In this document: piece by piece, positions 53,946-61,808 of the stretch | Position numbering within the stretch: position 1 is the first letter of the stretch | Layout: each line of letters opens with the position of its first letter | NCBI GenBank assembly: GCA_963773085.1 | Contig: CAVYZS010000018.1 | Span: 310,001-374,000 of the forward strand | Length of the DNA stretch: 64,000 bases | Reading direction: 5' to 3' | Source: JAENVT01 sp963773085 | GTDB lineage: Bacteria > Actinomycetota > Acidimicrobiia > Acidimicrobiales > Ilumatobacteraceae | Notes under the pieces: model-generated | Told to the model about the DNA's origin: nothing | What the model saw: the letters and a program-made list of their open reading frames with translations, nothing else | Database searches by the model: none | Program-made: the position numbers and the translations under genes

Positions 53946-55131
53946 CCGATCAGTCCGTGCTGACCCCCGAGCTCCTGGCCTCGTTCGATGACTCGGTGCT
54001 CGATGTCGACCAAGCCTGCACCCTGCCGCCGGCGTGCTACACGGCCGATGAGTTCCTCGAGTTCGAACGGCGTGCCCTCTTCGATCACGACTGGCTCTGC
54101 GTCGGCCGGGTCGACAAGGTCGCCAGTCCCGGCGACTACTTCACCGCGACCGTCAACGGCGAGCGGCTGATCATCAGCCGAGCCAAGGACGGCATCATCC
54201 ACGCATTCTCGGCGATATGCCAGCACCGAGGAATGCAGATCGTCGACGACTCCGGCTCCGCGGCACGTTCACCTGCCCGTACCACCAATGGGTGTACGGC
54301 CTCGACGGGCGGCTACTCGGCGCGCCGGCGATGGAGCGCACGGCCGACTTCACCAAGTCGGACTGGGGCCTCCCGAACGTTCGCGTCGAGGAGTGGCTCG
54401 GGTTCCTGTTCGTCAACTTCGACAATTCGGCCGCACCGCTGGCGCCCAGTTTGGCGAACTACGAACCCTTCCTCGTCCACTACGACCTCCCCAACGCGGT
54501 GAGCCCCGGCAGCTTCACCCTCACCGATCTGCCGTGGAACTGGAAGGTGATGTTCGAGAACTTCAACGACGGCTACCACGCCAATCGCCTGCACCACACG
54601 ATTCAAGACTTCTGTCCGAGCAACCTTGCCGCCTTCCCGGTGACGTGGGACGCGACGTCGAACGTGATCTTCCGAACCAACGGCTACATCCACATCGACG
54701 GCGGCTTCAACGCTACGACCAAGGCGCTGCTGCCGGTGTTCCCCGACCTCACCGAGGAGGAGCGGTGGCGGTCGACGTTCGCCTTGCTCCCACCAACGCT
54801 GTGCCTCGGGACCGCGCCTGACCAGGCCTTCTACTTCATCGTGACGCCGAAGTCGGCAGAAACGATCGATGTCGAGATCGGCTACCTGCTGCACCCGAGT
54901 GCGCTGGAACACCCGATGTTCGAGCATCTCTTCGCGATGAGCGACGCCGGCGTGCAGGTGTTCGTCAAACAGGATCAGGATGCCACCACCAAGGTGCAGC
55001 GTGGCATGCACTCTCGGTATGCAGCGCGGGGCAGGTACTCGTGGCAAGAGGAGAGCCACGTTCAATTCAACCGGTGGCTCGTGCAGCGGTATCGCAACCA
55101 CTGGCCCGCCCCCGCCCCCGGCCCCGCGTGA
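53942..55131 (+). CDS. Rieske non-heme iron oxygenase, alpha subunit; one frameshift
   Basis: An oxygenase of about 396 residues. The Rieske ligands are in FSAICQHRGMQIVDD and, after a frame change near 54255, TFTCPYHQWVYGLDGRLLGAP. The catalytic domain has WNWKVMFENFNDGYHANRLHHTI, which carries the bridging Asp and the two His of the mononuclear iron. It hydroxylates or N/O-demethylates a small molecule and needs a reductase partner, which is not in the window. It is the last gene of the gntR operon; a hairpin at 55133-55175 follows the stop. Confidence 0.88.
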
Positions 55132-55132
55132 A

Positions 55133-55205
55133 CTTTGTCGCTGTCGACAGGCTCAGCATGTTCGGAGCGACAAGGTTCGGTGAGGGCGCGGTTCGATGAG
55201 GGCGC
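55133..55205. repeat. intergenic hairpin plus 16-bp tandem direct repeat
   Basis: CTTTGTCGCT (55133-55142) pairs with AGCGACAAGG (55166-55175), nine of ten bases, around a 23-base loop. The loop contains the GTCGACAGGCTCAGCA-type sequence that recurs between genes in many actinobacteria. Immediately after, GGTTCGGTGAGGGCGC (55174-55189) is repeated at 55190-55205 with one mismatch. The hairpin is also a candidate terminator for the Rieske gene. Confidence 0.55.
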
Positions 55206-55245
55206 GGCTCGGCGTCAACGGCGCTCCGCTGTCTAGTGTTCGTGC

Positions 55246-55629
55246 ATGGTTGCGCAGCTGAATCACACGATCGTCGCGGCCCGCGACAAGCACGAATCGG
55301 CCACCTTCCTGTCGGAGATCCTCGGGTTGCCGGCGCCCGTGTCGTTCGGCCATTTCGTCGTGGTGCCCACCGGTAACGACGTCTCGCTCGATTTCGCCGA
55401 TGCCGACGGTGAGATTGCCGCGCAGCACTACGCGTTCCTGATCACCGAGGATGAGTTCGACGAGGTCTTCGCTCGCGTTCAGCAGCGAGGCATCACGTTC
55501 TGGCCACATCCATGGCGAGGCAACGACGGCCAGATCAACCACAACGACGGCGGGCGCGGTTTCTATTTCGAGGACCCGAGTGGTCACTTTCTGGAGGTTC
55601 TGACCCGCCCGTACGGCAGCGGGGAATGA
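55246..55629 (+). CDS. VOC superfamily (glyoxalase/bleomycin resistance-like) protein
   Basis: A 127-residue vicinal oxygen chelate protein: AQLNHTIVAARDKHESATFLSEILGLPAP with the first His, HYAFLITEDEFDEVFARVQQRGITFWPHPW, and GRGFYFEDPSGHFLEVLTRPYG with the final Glu ligand. The substrate is unknown. A TAGTGT hexamer six bases before the ATG suggests its own leaderless promoter rather than read-through from the upstream operon. Confidence 0.85.
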   Translation: MVAQLNHTIVAARDKHESATFLSEILGLPAPVSFGHFVVVPTGNDVSLDFADADGEIAAQHYAFLITEDEFDEVFARVQQRGITFWPHPWRGNDGQINHNDGGRGFYFEDPSGHFLEVLTRPYGSGE

Positions 55630-55668
55630 GCCGTTGTAAGCCGGCGATTCCCTGTGAGACTGCGGGCG

Positions 55669-56703
55669 ATGCCTGCGGAGCGTGACAACACTGCCGAGAG
55701 CGTCACAGCCGTTGCCGGCGAGGGTGGTGTCGCGGTCTCGTACGTTCCCGCCGGCTCCCGGGTCTCTCCTGTGGCGGTGTTGCTGCTCGTCACGTCGGCG
55801 TTGATCTTCAGCACCGGCGGGCTGTTCATTCGCGCGCTCGATGATCCTCAGGCATGGACCACGGTGTTCTGGCGAAGCCTGTCAGCCTGCGCCAGCCTGT
55901 CGCTGCTGATCGTCTGGCGCGAGCGAACGAACCCGCTGCGGGCAATCGTGAGGATGGGTCGACCGGGCTGGCTCGTCGGCGCAGCCTTCTCGGCATCGTC
56001 GATCGCATGGTCGTGGCGCTGACGAAGACCAGCGTGGCGATCGTCCTGGTCATCTTCGCGCTCAGCCCGCTGGCAGCAGCCGTCCTGGCCTGGATCCTCA
56101 TCGGTGAGCGGGTGCAGACCTACACCTGGGTCACGATCGGTGTCACGGTGGCCGGCGTCGGCTACATGGTGTCCGGGCAGGGCGCGGGAGGCTCGACGAC
56201 CGGTGCGTTGATTGCCCTGATCATCCCGTTGGCGTTCGGCTTCGGCACCGTGATGATCCGCCGCCACTCGGAAATCGCCATGGCGCCGGCGATGCTGCTC
56301 TCGGCGGCGATGAGCACCGTGATCTCGTTGCCGTTCGCCGACCCGTTGGACGTGACCCGGCATGATCTGCTGTTGTTGCTCACGTTCGGCTTCGCCCAGC
56401 TCGGCATCGGTCTGGCGATCTTCAGCGTCGGGCGCGGCCCGTGCCCCGGCCACCGACGTCGCCCTGATATCGATGCTCGAGCCGATCATGGGGCCGATCT
56501 GGGTGTGGATCTTCATGGACGAGTACCCCGGCGTTCCCGCCCTGATCGGTGGCGCGATCGTGTTCGTCGCCCTCGCCGTGCACACGGTCTACGCCGCGTC
56601 CAGAGCAGGTACGGCAGACTGGCCTGCACGACGAACTCGTCGATACCGGTCGAAGCACACCGACTCGGATCGCCTGAGCGTCAGCCGTTGTCGACAGGGT
56701 TGA
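55669..56703 (+). CDS. EamA/DMT-family transporter; two frameshifts
   Basis: An exporter-type membrane protein with about ten spans spread over three frames. These are VAVLLLVTSALIFSTGGLFIRAL and TTVFWRSLSACASLSLLIVW; then VVALTKTSVAIVLVIFALSPLAAAVLAWILIGERV and LIALIIPLAFGFGTVMIRRHS; then ATDVALISMLEPIMGPIWVW and VPALIGGAIVFVALAVHTVY. Frame changes lie near 56010 and near 56435. Both EamA repeats end in the usual GE(R/Y)-type motif. The substrate is unknown. The exact 3' end is uncertain; a further shift may end it before it meets the convergent reductase gene. Confidence 0.75.
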
Positions 56704-57664
56704 CAGTCATCCCAGGGGCGACGATGGCATCGATCGCGGCGAGCACGTCGGCGGACAGGCCGACATCCGCCGCTGCGAGAAGTGCGTCGAGTTGCTCGGG
56801 CGTGCGCGGCCCGATCAGCGCCGCCGTCACAGCAGGATTGGCGAGCACGAAGCCGAGCGCGAGTTGGATGAGGGTCAGTCCGGCGCCGTCGGCCACGACG
56901 CTCAACTCGGCGACGAGCCTGCGCTTCTCGTCGCGGATCGCTCGATCCCGATGATCGAAGTGGTCAGGCTCGCGTGCTGCCCGCGACACCGAGTCGACAG
57001 ATCCGGACTGGTACTTCCCGGTCAACCATCCGCCATTCAGTGGCGCCCAGACCAGCGTGCCCACGTCGTGCCGACCGCACCACGGCAGCACCTCGGCTTC
57101 GACGCGCGCGGACAAGCACGGAGTAGGGCGGCTGCTCGCTGCGCGGCGCTGTCACGCCGAGCCGTTCCGCGCTCGAACGAGCCTCGGCGAGTTGAGCAAC
57201 CGAGAACGTCGACGTGCCGACGGCGCGCACCTTCCCCGCCTTCACCAGGTCGTCGAATGCCTGCAGCGTCTCGTCGATCGGCGTGTCGGGATCGGGTCGA
57301 TGCATCTGGTACAGGTCGAGGTGGTCGGTTCGCAGGCGACGCAGACTCGCCTCGCACGATTGCATCACCCAGCGCCGCGACAACCCGCGCTCCAGCGGAT
57401 CGTCGCTCATCGCGTTCCCGACCTTGGTCGCCAGCACGACATCGTCACGGCGGCCGACCAGGGCCCGTCCGAGGATCTCCTCGGACGTGCCGAAGTCGTA
57501 GATGTCGGCAGTGTCGAACAGCGTGACACCAGCGGTCGAGCGCGCTGTCGACCATCTGGCGGCACGATTGCTCGTCGGGGTTGCCCCAGCGCCCGAACAT
57601 CATGGTTCCGAGCGCAAGCGTGCTGACCTCGATCCCACTGCGAGCCCAGCTGTCGATACTGCAC
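56681..57664 (-). CDS. aldo/keto reductase; three frameshifts
   Basis: Joined across frame changes near 57650, near 57535 and near 57115, the protein is a complete aldo/keto reductase of about 327 residues. The order is MQYRQLGS, IEVSTLALGTMMFGRWGNPDE, VTLFDTADIYDFGTSEEILG (Asp, Tyr), VVLATKVGNAMSDDP (Lys), HLDLYQMHRPDPDTP (His), WAPLNGGWLTGKY and ALGFVLANPAVTAALIGPRTPEQL. It is most like the YajO/Gcy-type branch with a C-terminal cofactor motif. It lies four bases after an NTF2-like gene, as the last of a four-gene minus-strand group. Confidence 0.8.
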
Positions 57665-57667
57665 GAG

Positions 57668-58058
57668 TCAGACCAGGCCGGCTTGGCGCTGGAACACCAG
57701 GCTGTCCCAGTAGTCGATGCGATGGGCGATGCGCCCGTCGCGAACCACGAAGCGCATCACGCCGCGCACGGCGATCGGCCGATCGTTCGTCGTCGTGTGC
57801 AAGCGTGTACGCGGCGACGACGCGATCGTCGTCGGCCATGACGTCCTCGATGTCGTAGCGCAGCCCCGGCATCGACGCCAGGAACCCGGGCAGTCGCTGA
57901 CGGTACTCGTCGATTCCGATACAGCCGCTGCCCAGCGCAGCCGTGTGCTCGTTGACGAAGTCGTCGGTGACGAACGCCGCAACCGCATCGGGATCACCGG
58001 TCGCGAACGCCTCGAGATAGCCGACGCACACCGCGATCGGCGAGCCCGGTGGCGGCAC
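57668..58058 (-). CDS. NTF2/SnoaL-like protein; one frameshift
   Basis: A protein of about 129 residues with the SnoaL-like fold. VCVGYLEAFATGDPDAVAAFVTDDFVNEHTAALG is the first helix pair, then YRQRLPGFLASMPGLRYDIEDVMADDDRVVAAYTL. After a change near 57795 it continues PIAVRGVMRFVVRDGRIAHRIDYWDSLVFQRQAGL. Such proteins include cyclases, isomerases and many with no known activity. The GTG at 58058 is three bases from the VOC gene before it. Confidence 0.75.
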
Positions 58059-58061
58059 CAG

Positions 58062-58542
58062 TCACGACCCGGTACCCCAGACCTCCTGCACCGTCGCGTA
58101 GACGCCTTGGTCGTAGGAGAACTCGATCATGTTGCCGTCGGGATCCGTCAAGGCGCAGATGTAGCCGATCGGCGGCGGCATCTCCGTGGGCGGCCAGGCG
58201 AGGCAGCCCTCCGACTCGCCACGCTCGGCGATCGCGTCGACCTCGGCGCGGCTGGTGACCTCGATGCCGATGTGGGCGAACGGCGCCATGATCGGCTGCG
58301 GGCCTTTGTCCTGATCGCGTCTGAAGCTGACCAGCACCAGGATGAACGGCTTGTCGACCTGATCGCGGTGGCCGAGCCAGGCGCCGTAGCCGTCCTGCGT
58401 CCTCGCGGCGGTCGAGCAACTCGAGCGGCGTGAACCGCTCGTACCAGGCGATGGTCTTGTCGATGTCGGTTGCCGGCAGCGCGATGTGTGTCCAGCGCAT
58501 CGACGGCGGATGGACGGAGTACTTGTCGGCAACTTCACTCAT
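58062..58542 (-). CDS. VOC superfamily protein; one frameshift
   Basis: A protein of about 160 residues: RWTHIALPATDIDKTIAWYERFTPLELLDRR, then after a change near 58405 DGYGAWLGHRDQVDKPFILVLVSF, FAHIGIEVTSRAEVDAIAERGE and YICALTDPDGNMIEFSYDQGVY. The His and Glu metal-ligand positions of the VOC fold are present. It overlaps the upstream VOC gene by eight bases, so the two may form a heterodimer or arose by duplication. Confidence 0.8.
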
Positions 58543-59027
58543 GTGTCCAGCCCTCCGGAACGACAGGATCGGGGCCACCCTTGGTCCACAGGATCAAGGT
58601 GTTGCCCCACGGATCGAGGAAGGCGCTGTTGAACCCGTTGAACTCGGCCCAGTAGTGGTGGCGCCACAGTTCGGTCGCGCCGAGAGCGACGGCGGTGTCG
58701 AGGATGCGGTCGTCGCTGTCGTCGTCGGCGACCAGGATCCACACCCGAGCCGTCCGTCCCTTGCGTGCTCAGCTCTCGGGGATCGACGCCGGCAGCGTCG
58801 GGGTGCGGGCGGGCGTTGGCAACGTTGTAGATGCCCATGTGCAGGTTGCCGACCTCGGATGGGGTGCCGTCCGACAGCGGGAAGTGGCCGCCGGGCACGA
58901 TGCGGTGGAACACACCAGCCGGGCGCGGTTCGACCTCCCACCCGAAGACCTCGGTGTAGAACCGTCCGGAGGCCTCGGGATCGTCGCTCGGCAGGTCCAC
59001 GAAGATCAAGGTGTTGGGTCCTGTCAT
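58535..59027 (-). CDS. VOC superfamily protein; one frameshift
   Basis: A protein of about 164 residues: NTLIFVDLPSDDPEASGRFYTEVFGWEVE, VFHRIVPGGHFPLSDGTP and NLHMGIYNVANARPHPDAAG. After a frame change near 58745 it continues WILVADDDSDDRILDTAVALGATELWRHHYW, FNSAFLDPWGNTLILWTKGGPD. It is the first gene of the VOC-VOC-NTF2-AKR group. Its start is 77 bases from the divergent amidohydrolase gene, and the GntR-type site at 59071 lies in between, so it may share that control. Confidence 0.78.
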
Positions 59028-59070
59028 GGGCGCGAACGTAGCATCGTTGAGCTGTCCGGCTTGGACTGAT

Positions 59071-59081
59071 GGTCTGACCGT
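59071..59081. promoter_or_regulatory. GntR/FadR-type operator between VOC and amidohydrolase genes
   Basis: TGGTCTGACCG differs by one base from the palindrome TGGTCTGACCA at 60556-60566. It ends ten bases before a TACGTT -10-like hexamer (59092-59097), itself seven bases before the GTG at 59105. A bound regulator would therefore cover the promoter. Confidence 0.6.
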
Positions 59082-59104
59082 CGAAGGAACTACGTTCGGG
59101 TCCC

Positions 59105-60502
59105 GTGAGTGACCCCGACGAGCGGCGACAGACGTTGATCGCCGGCGCGCAGGTGGTGACGATGAACGCCACGCGCGACGTCATTCGCGACGGGGCAGTG
59201 CTCGTGCAGGGCGATCGCATCGTCGAGGTCGGCAAGGCGTCCGACCTCATGACGCGCCACCCCGAGGCCGCTGTCGTCGGTGGCGATCACTTCGTCGTCA
59301 CGCCTGGAATGGTGAACAGCCACATCCACATCACCGGCGAACCCTTGACCCGCGGCTACGTCCCCGACGACACGCCGTTCGAGGAGAACGTGTTCGTCTG
59401 GCTGTGCCGGCTCTACTCGGTCTACACGGCCGCCGAGGAACGACTGTCGGCGCAGCTCGCAGCGGTCGAGATGCTGAAATCGGGCACGACCAGCTTTCTC
59501 GAGGCGGGCACGATCCGCTTCCTCGACGAGGTGATCGACGGCCTGGTCGAGGTCGGGATCCGCGGCCGAGTCGGACGCTGGGTGTGGGATCTGCCGCCCG
59601 AGCCCGACGTCTACCGGCAGTCGACCGACCAGGCGATCGCCCACCTGCAGCGTCAGCTCACCGACTTCAAGTCGGTCGCCGACGGCCGCATCGGCGCCTG
59701 GTCGATCCTCGTCGGGCACACGACGTGCTCCGATCCGCTGTGGCGGGCAGCACGGCAACTGGCCACCGACGAGGGTGTGGGCATGAGCTTCCACATGTCG
59801 CCGGCCAAGATCGATCCCGAGGGGTTCATCGCCGAGTTCGGCCAGCGCCCGATGATCCACCTCGCCGAGCTCGGCGTGCTCGGCCCCGACGTGGCGATCA
59901 CCCATTGCGTGCACGTCGACGACGGCCGAGATCGCGGCGATGGCGGCGGCAGGTGTCTCGGTGGCACATTGCCCGACGACGGCACTGAAGGTCAGCTACG
60001 GCGTCACCCAGGTCGGCAAGATGCCCGAGATGGTGCAGGCGGGGATCAACGTCAGCATCGGCACCGACGGCAACAACGCCTCCAACTACTCCGACCTGCA
60101 CCGCGCGACCTATCTCGTCGCCGGACTCTTCAAGGACGCGCGCACCGACCCGCAGATGTTCCCCGCCGAGATGGCCTACGAGATGGCGACGCTCGGCGGC
60201 GCGCGCACGATGCTGCTCGATCACGAGATCGGCTCGCTGGAGCCGGGCAAGAAGGCCGACATCGTGCTGCACGACATCGACCGCCCCGAGTGGCGACCGC
60301 TGCTCAACGTGATGAACCAACTCGTGTGGTCGGCCGACGGGCGCGGCGTGCACACCGTGTTCGTCGACGGCCGCATGGTCGTCGAGGCGGACGGATGACG
60401 ACGATCGACGAGGACGAGCTGTGGGCGGCGGCGCAGGCCGCGGGCGAGGCCATCACGTTGCGCTCCGGCCTCCCCGACATGGCCAAGTTCCCACAGTATT
60501 GA
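59105..60502 (+). CDS. AtzA/cytosine-deaminase-like amidohydrolase; two compensating frameshifts
   Basis: A metal-dependent deaminase or hydrolase of about 465 residues: TPGMVNSHIHITGEPLTRGY (HxH), MSFHMSP (His), VAITHCVHVDD (His), then SVAHCPTTALKVSYG, and NVSIGTDGNNASNYSDLH (Asp) and LGGARTMLLDHEIGSLEPGKKADIVLHD. An extra base near 59925 moves the reading to another frame and a missing base near 60393 restores it. The tail TTIDEDELWAAAQAAGEAITLRSGLP is the normal family end, not a separate gene. The family removes amino groups or halides from heterocycles, or opens such rings. Start GTG 59105 with a leaderless-type -10. Confidence 0.82.
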   Translation: MSDPDERRQTLIAGAQVVTMNATRDVIRDGAVLVQGDRIVEVGKASDLMTRHPEAAVVGGDHFVVTPGMVNSHIHITGEPLTRGYVPDDTPFEENVFVWLCRLYSVYTAAEERLSAQLAAVEMLKSGTTSFLEAGTIRFLDEVIDGLVEVGIRGRVGRWVWDLPPEPDVYRQSTDQAIAHLQRQLTDFKSVADGRIGAWSILVGHTTCSDPLWRAARQLATDEGVGMSFHMSPAKIDPEGFIAEFGQRPMIHLAELGVLGPDVAITHCVHVDDGRDRGDGGGRCLGGTLPDDGTEGQLRRHPGRQDARDGAGGDQRQHRHRRQQRLQLLRPAPRDLSRRRTLQGRAHRPADVPRRDGLRDGDARRRAHDAARSRDRLAGAGQEGRHRAARHRPPRVATAAQRDEPTRVVGRRARRAHRVRRRPHGRRGGRMTTIDEDELWAAAQAAGEAITLRSGLPDMAKFPQY

Positions 60503-60554
60503 CACTCCGTGTCACGACGCTTTACGGCGCGCGACTATGGTGCGTCGGCAAGGA

Positions 60555-60567
60555 ATGGTCTGACCAT
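60555..60567. promoter_or_regulatory. GntR/FadR-type operator upstream of the BMP importer
   Basis: ATGGTCTGACCAT is a perfect 13-base palindrome with a T at its centre, matching the FadR-subfamily consensus. It lies 30 bases before the start of the binding-protein gene and downstream of a possible TTGACA at 60499, where a repressor would block elongation or initiation. Confidence 0.65.
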
Positions 60568-60596
60568 CAGTCCGCGGACGAAAGGGGAGAAACGAC

Positions 60597-61799
60597 GTGA
60601 ACAGAAGGCAATCAGGTCATCGCATCAGCCGAGTGCTGGTCGTGCTGGCCGCGACATCGATCATCGCCGCGGCGTGCGGCAGCGATGACAGTTCCAGTGA
60701 CGCGACCAGCGCCGCCACAGAACCGGCGGCCACGGAGCCGGCAGCAACCGAACCCGCAGCAACCGAACCCGCAGCGACCGAACCGGCGGCAACCGAGCCG
60801 GCGGCAACCAGCGCGGTGACGGCTTCCGACCTCGATACGAACGGTGACGGCAAGGTCGTCTTCGGCATCGCCGCGGCCGGTCCCGCCGACGACGGCGCGT
60901 ACTACCAGGCAGTCGTCGATGCGGCAAAGAAGATTTCCACCGACAATGGCTTCGAAGACCCGATCGTGGTCGACAACATCCAGGCCGCCGACGCAGCAAC
61001 TGCGATCGGTGATCTCGCCCAGCAAGATGTCGACGTCATCATCGTCGGTGCTTCGGAGATCGCCGAGCCGCTGCCGCAGTTGATCGAGCAATATCCCGAT
61101 GTCTTCTGGTACTGCAACTGCGGTGCCGGCTTCCCACCGAACCCCGGCTTGTCGCAGAGCACCGACGACGGCGGCGAGATCAGCTACGCCGCGGGCTATG
61201 CCACCGGGTTGAAGCTCAAGGAGAAGGGTGGCGACTCGGTGGTGTTCATCGGTTGCTGCGACCTCGGCTTCGAGAAGCAGGCCTACATGTCGTTCGAGCT
61301 CGGCCTCCAGGCAGTCGATCCTGCGTACACGATGACCTACGTGCAAACCGGCGACTTCCCGTTCGACTTCGACAACACCGCCAACGCAACAGCAGCCCTG
61401 CAAACGGCGATCGACAATGGTGCCGACGCTGTGTACCCCTACCTCGGTGGCGCCCATCGACCGGTCGTGCAGGCTGCGAACGCTGCGGGGTTGATCACCA
61501 TGAGCGCCGGGTCGTCGAAGGTCTGTGAGAGCACCGAGGAGCTGAAGTACGACATCGCCGTCAAGTTCGACGGCGGCGACTACGTGACCGCCGTCATGAA
61601 GCTGATTGTCGCCGGCGAGTTCAAAGAGGGCGACATCAAGCAGTTCAAGGTCGGCATCGATCCCGAGCCGGGCGCTGAGATCTGCAACGCCACGCCCGAC
61701 GAGCAGACGGCGATGGACGACGTCTACGCCCAGATCGCGTCTGGGGCTCTCGCCGCGCAGCTCGGCCAGATCGCCGGCGAAGCGTTTGCGCAGGGCTGA
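60597..61799 (+). CDS. BMP family substrate-binding lipoprotein of an ABC importer
   Basis: A 400-residue lipoprotein with lipobox SIIAAACGSD, a repeated TEPAA tether (about residues 41-70) and a BMP/PnrA-type domain. That domain has VVFGIAAAGPADDGAYYQAVVDAAKKIS, VDVIIVGASEIAEPLPQLIEQYPDVFWYC, DGGEISYAAGYATGLKLKEKGG, GADAVYPYLGGAHRPVVQAANAAG and DGGDYVTAVMKLIVAGEFKEGD. BMP proteins bind nucleosides, nucleobases or autoinducer-like sugars. The GTG at 60597 follows AGGGGAGAA. The ATPase gene begins nine bases after its stop. Confidence 0.88.
   Translation: MNRRQSGHRISRVLVVLAATSIIAAACGSDDSSSDATSAATEPAATEPAATEPAATEPAATEPAATEPAATSAVTASDLDTNGDGKVVFGIAAAGPADDGAYYQAVVDAAKKISTDNGFEDPIVVDNIQAADAATAIGDLAQQDVDVIIVGASEIAEPLPQLIEQYPDVFWYCNCGAGFPPNPGLSQSTDDGGEISYAAGYATGLKLKEKGGDSVVFIGCCDLGFEKQAYMSFELGLQAVDPAYTMTYVQTGDFPFDFDNTANATAALQTAIDNGADAVYPYLGGAHRPVVQAANAAGLITMSAGSSKVCESTEELKYDIAVKFDGGDYVTAVMKLIVAGEFKEGDIKQFKVGIDPEPGAEICNATPDEQTAMDDVYAQIASGALAAQLGQIAGEAFAQG
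60717..60806 (+). repeat. six tandem 15-bp units encoding TEPAA
   Basis: Six consecutive 15-base copies, with the consensus ACCGAACCGGCGGCA and silent differences between copies, encode (Thr-Glu-Pro-Ala-Ala)6 directly after the lipobox. The unit makes an extended tether between the membrane and the binding domain. Copy number of such tracts varies easily by slippage. Confidence 0.9.
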
Positions 61800-61808
61800 C
61801 CGCGGCCT

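Noticed and set aside
60395..60502. A separate 35-residue small protein overlapping the amidohydrolase end as ATGA
   Set aside because: Its sequence is the normal C-terminal tail of the amidohydrolase family and is back in the original frame, so it is better explained by a missing base near 60393.
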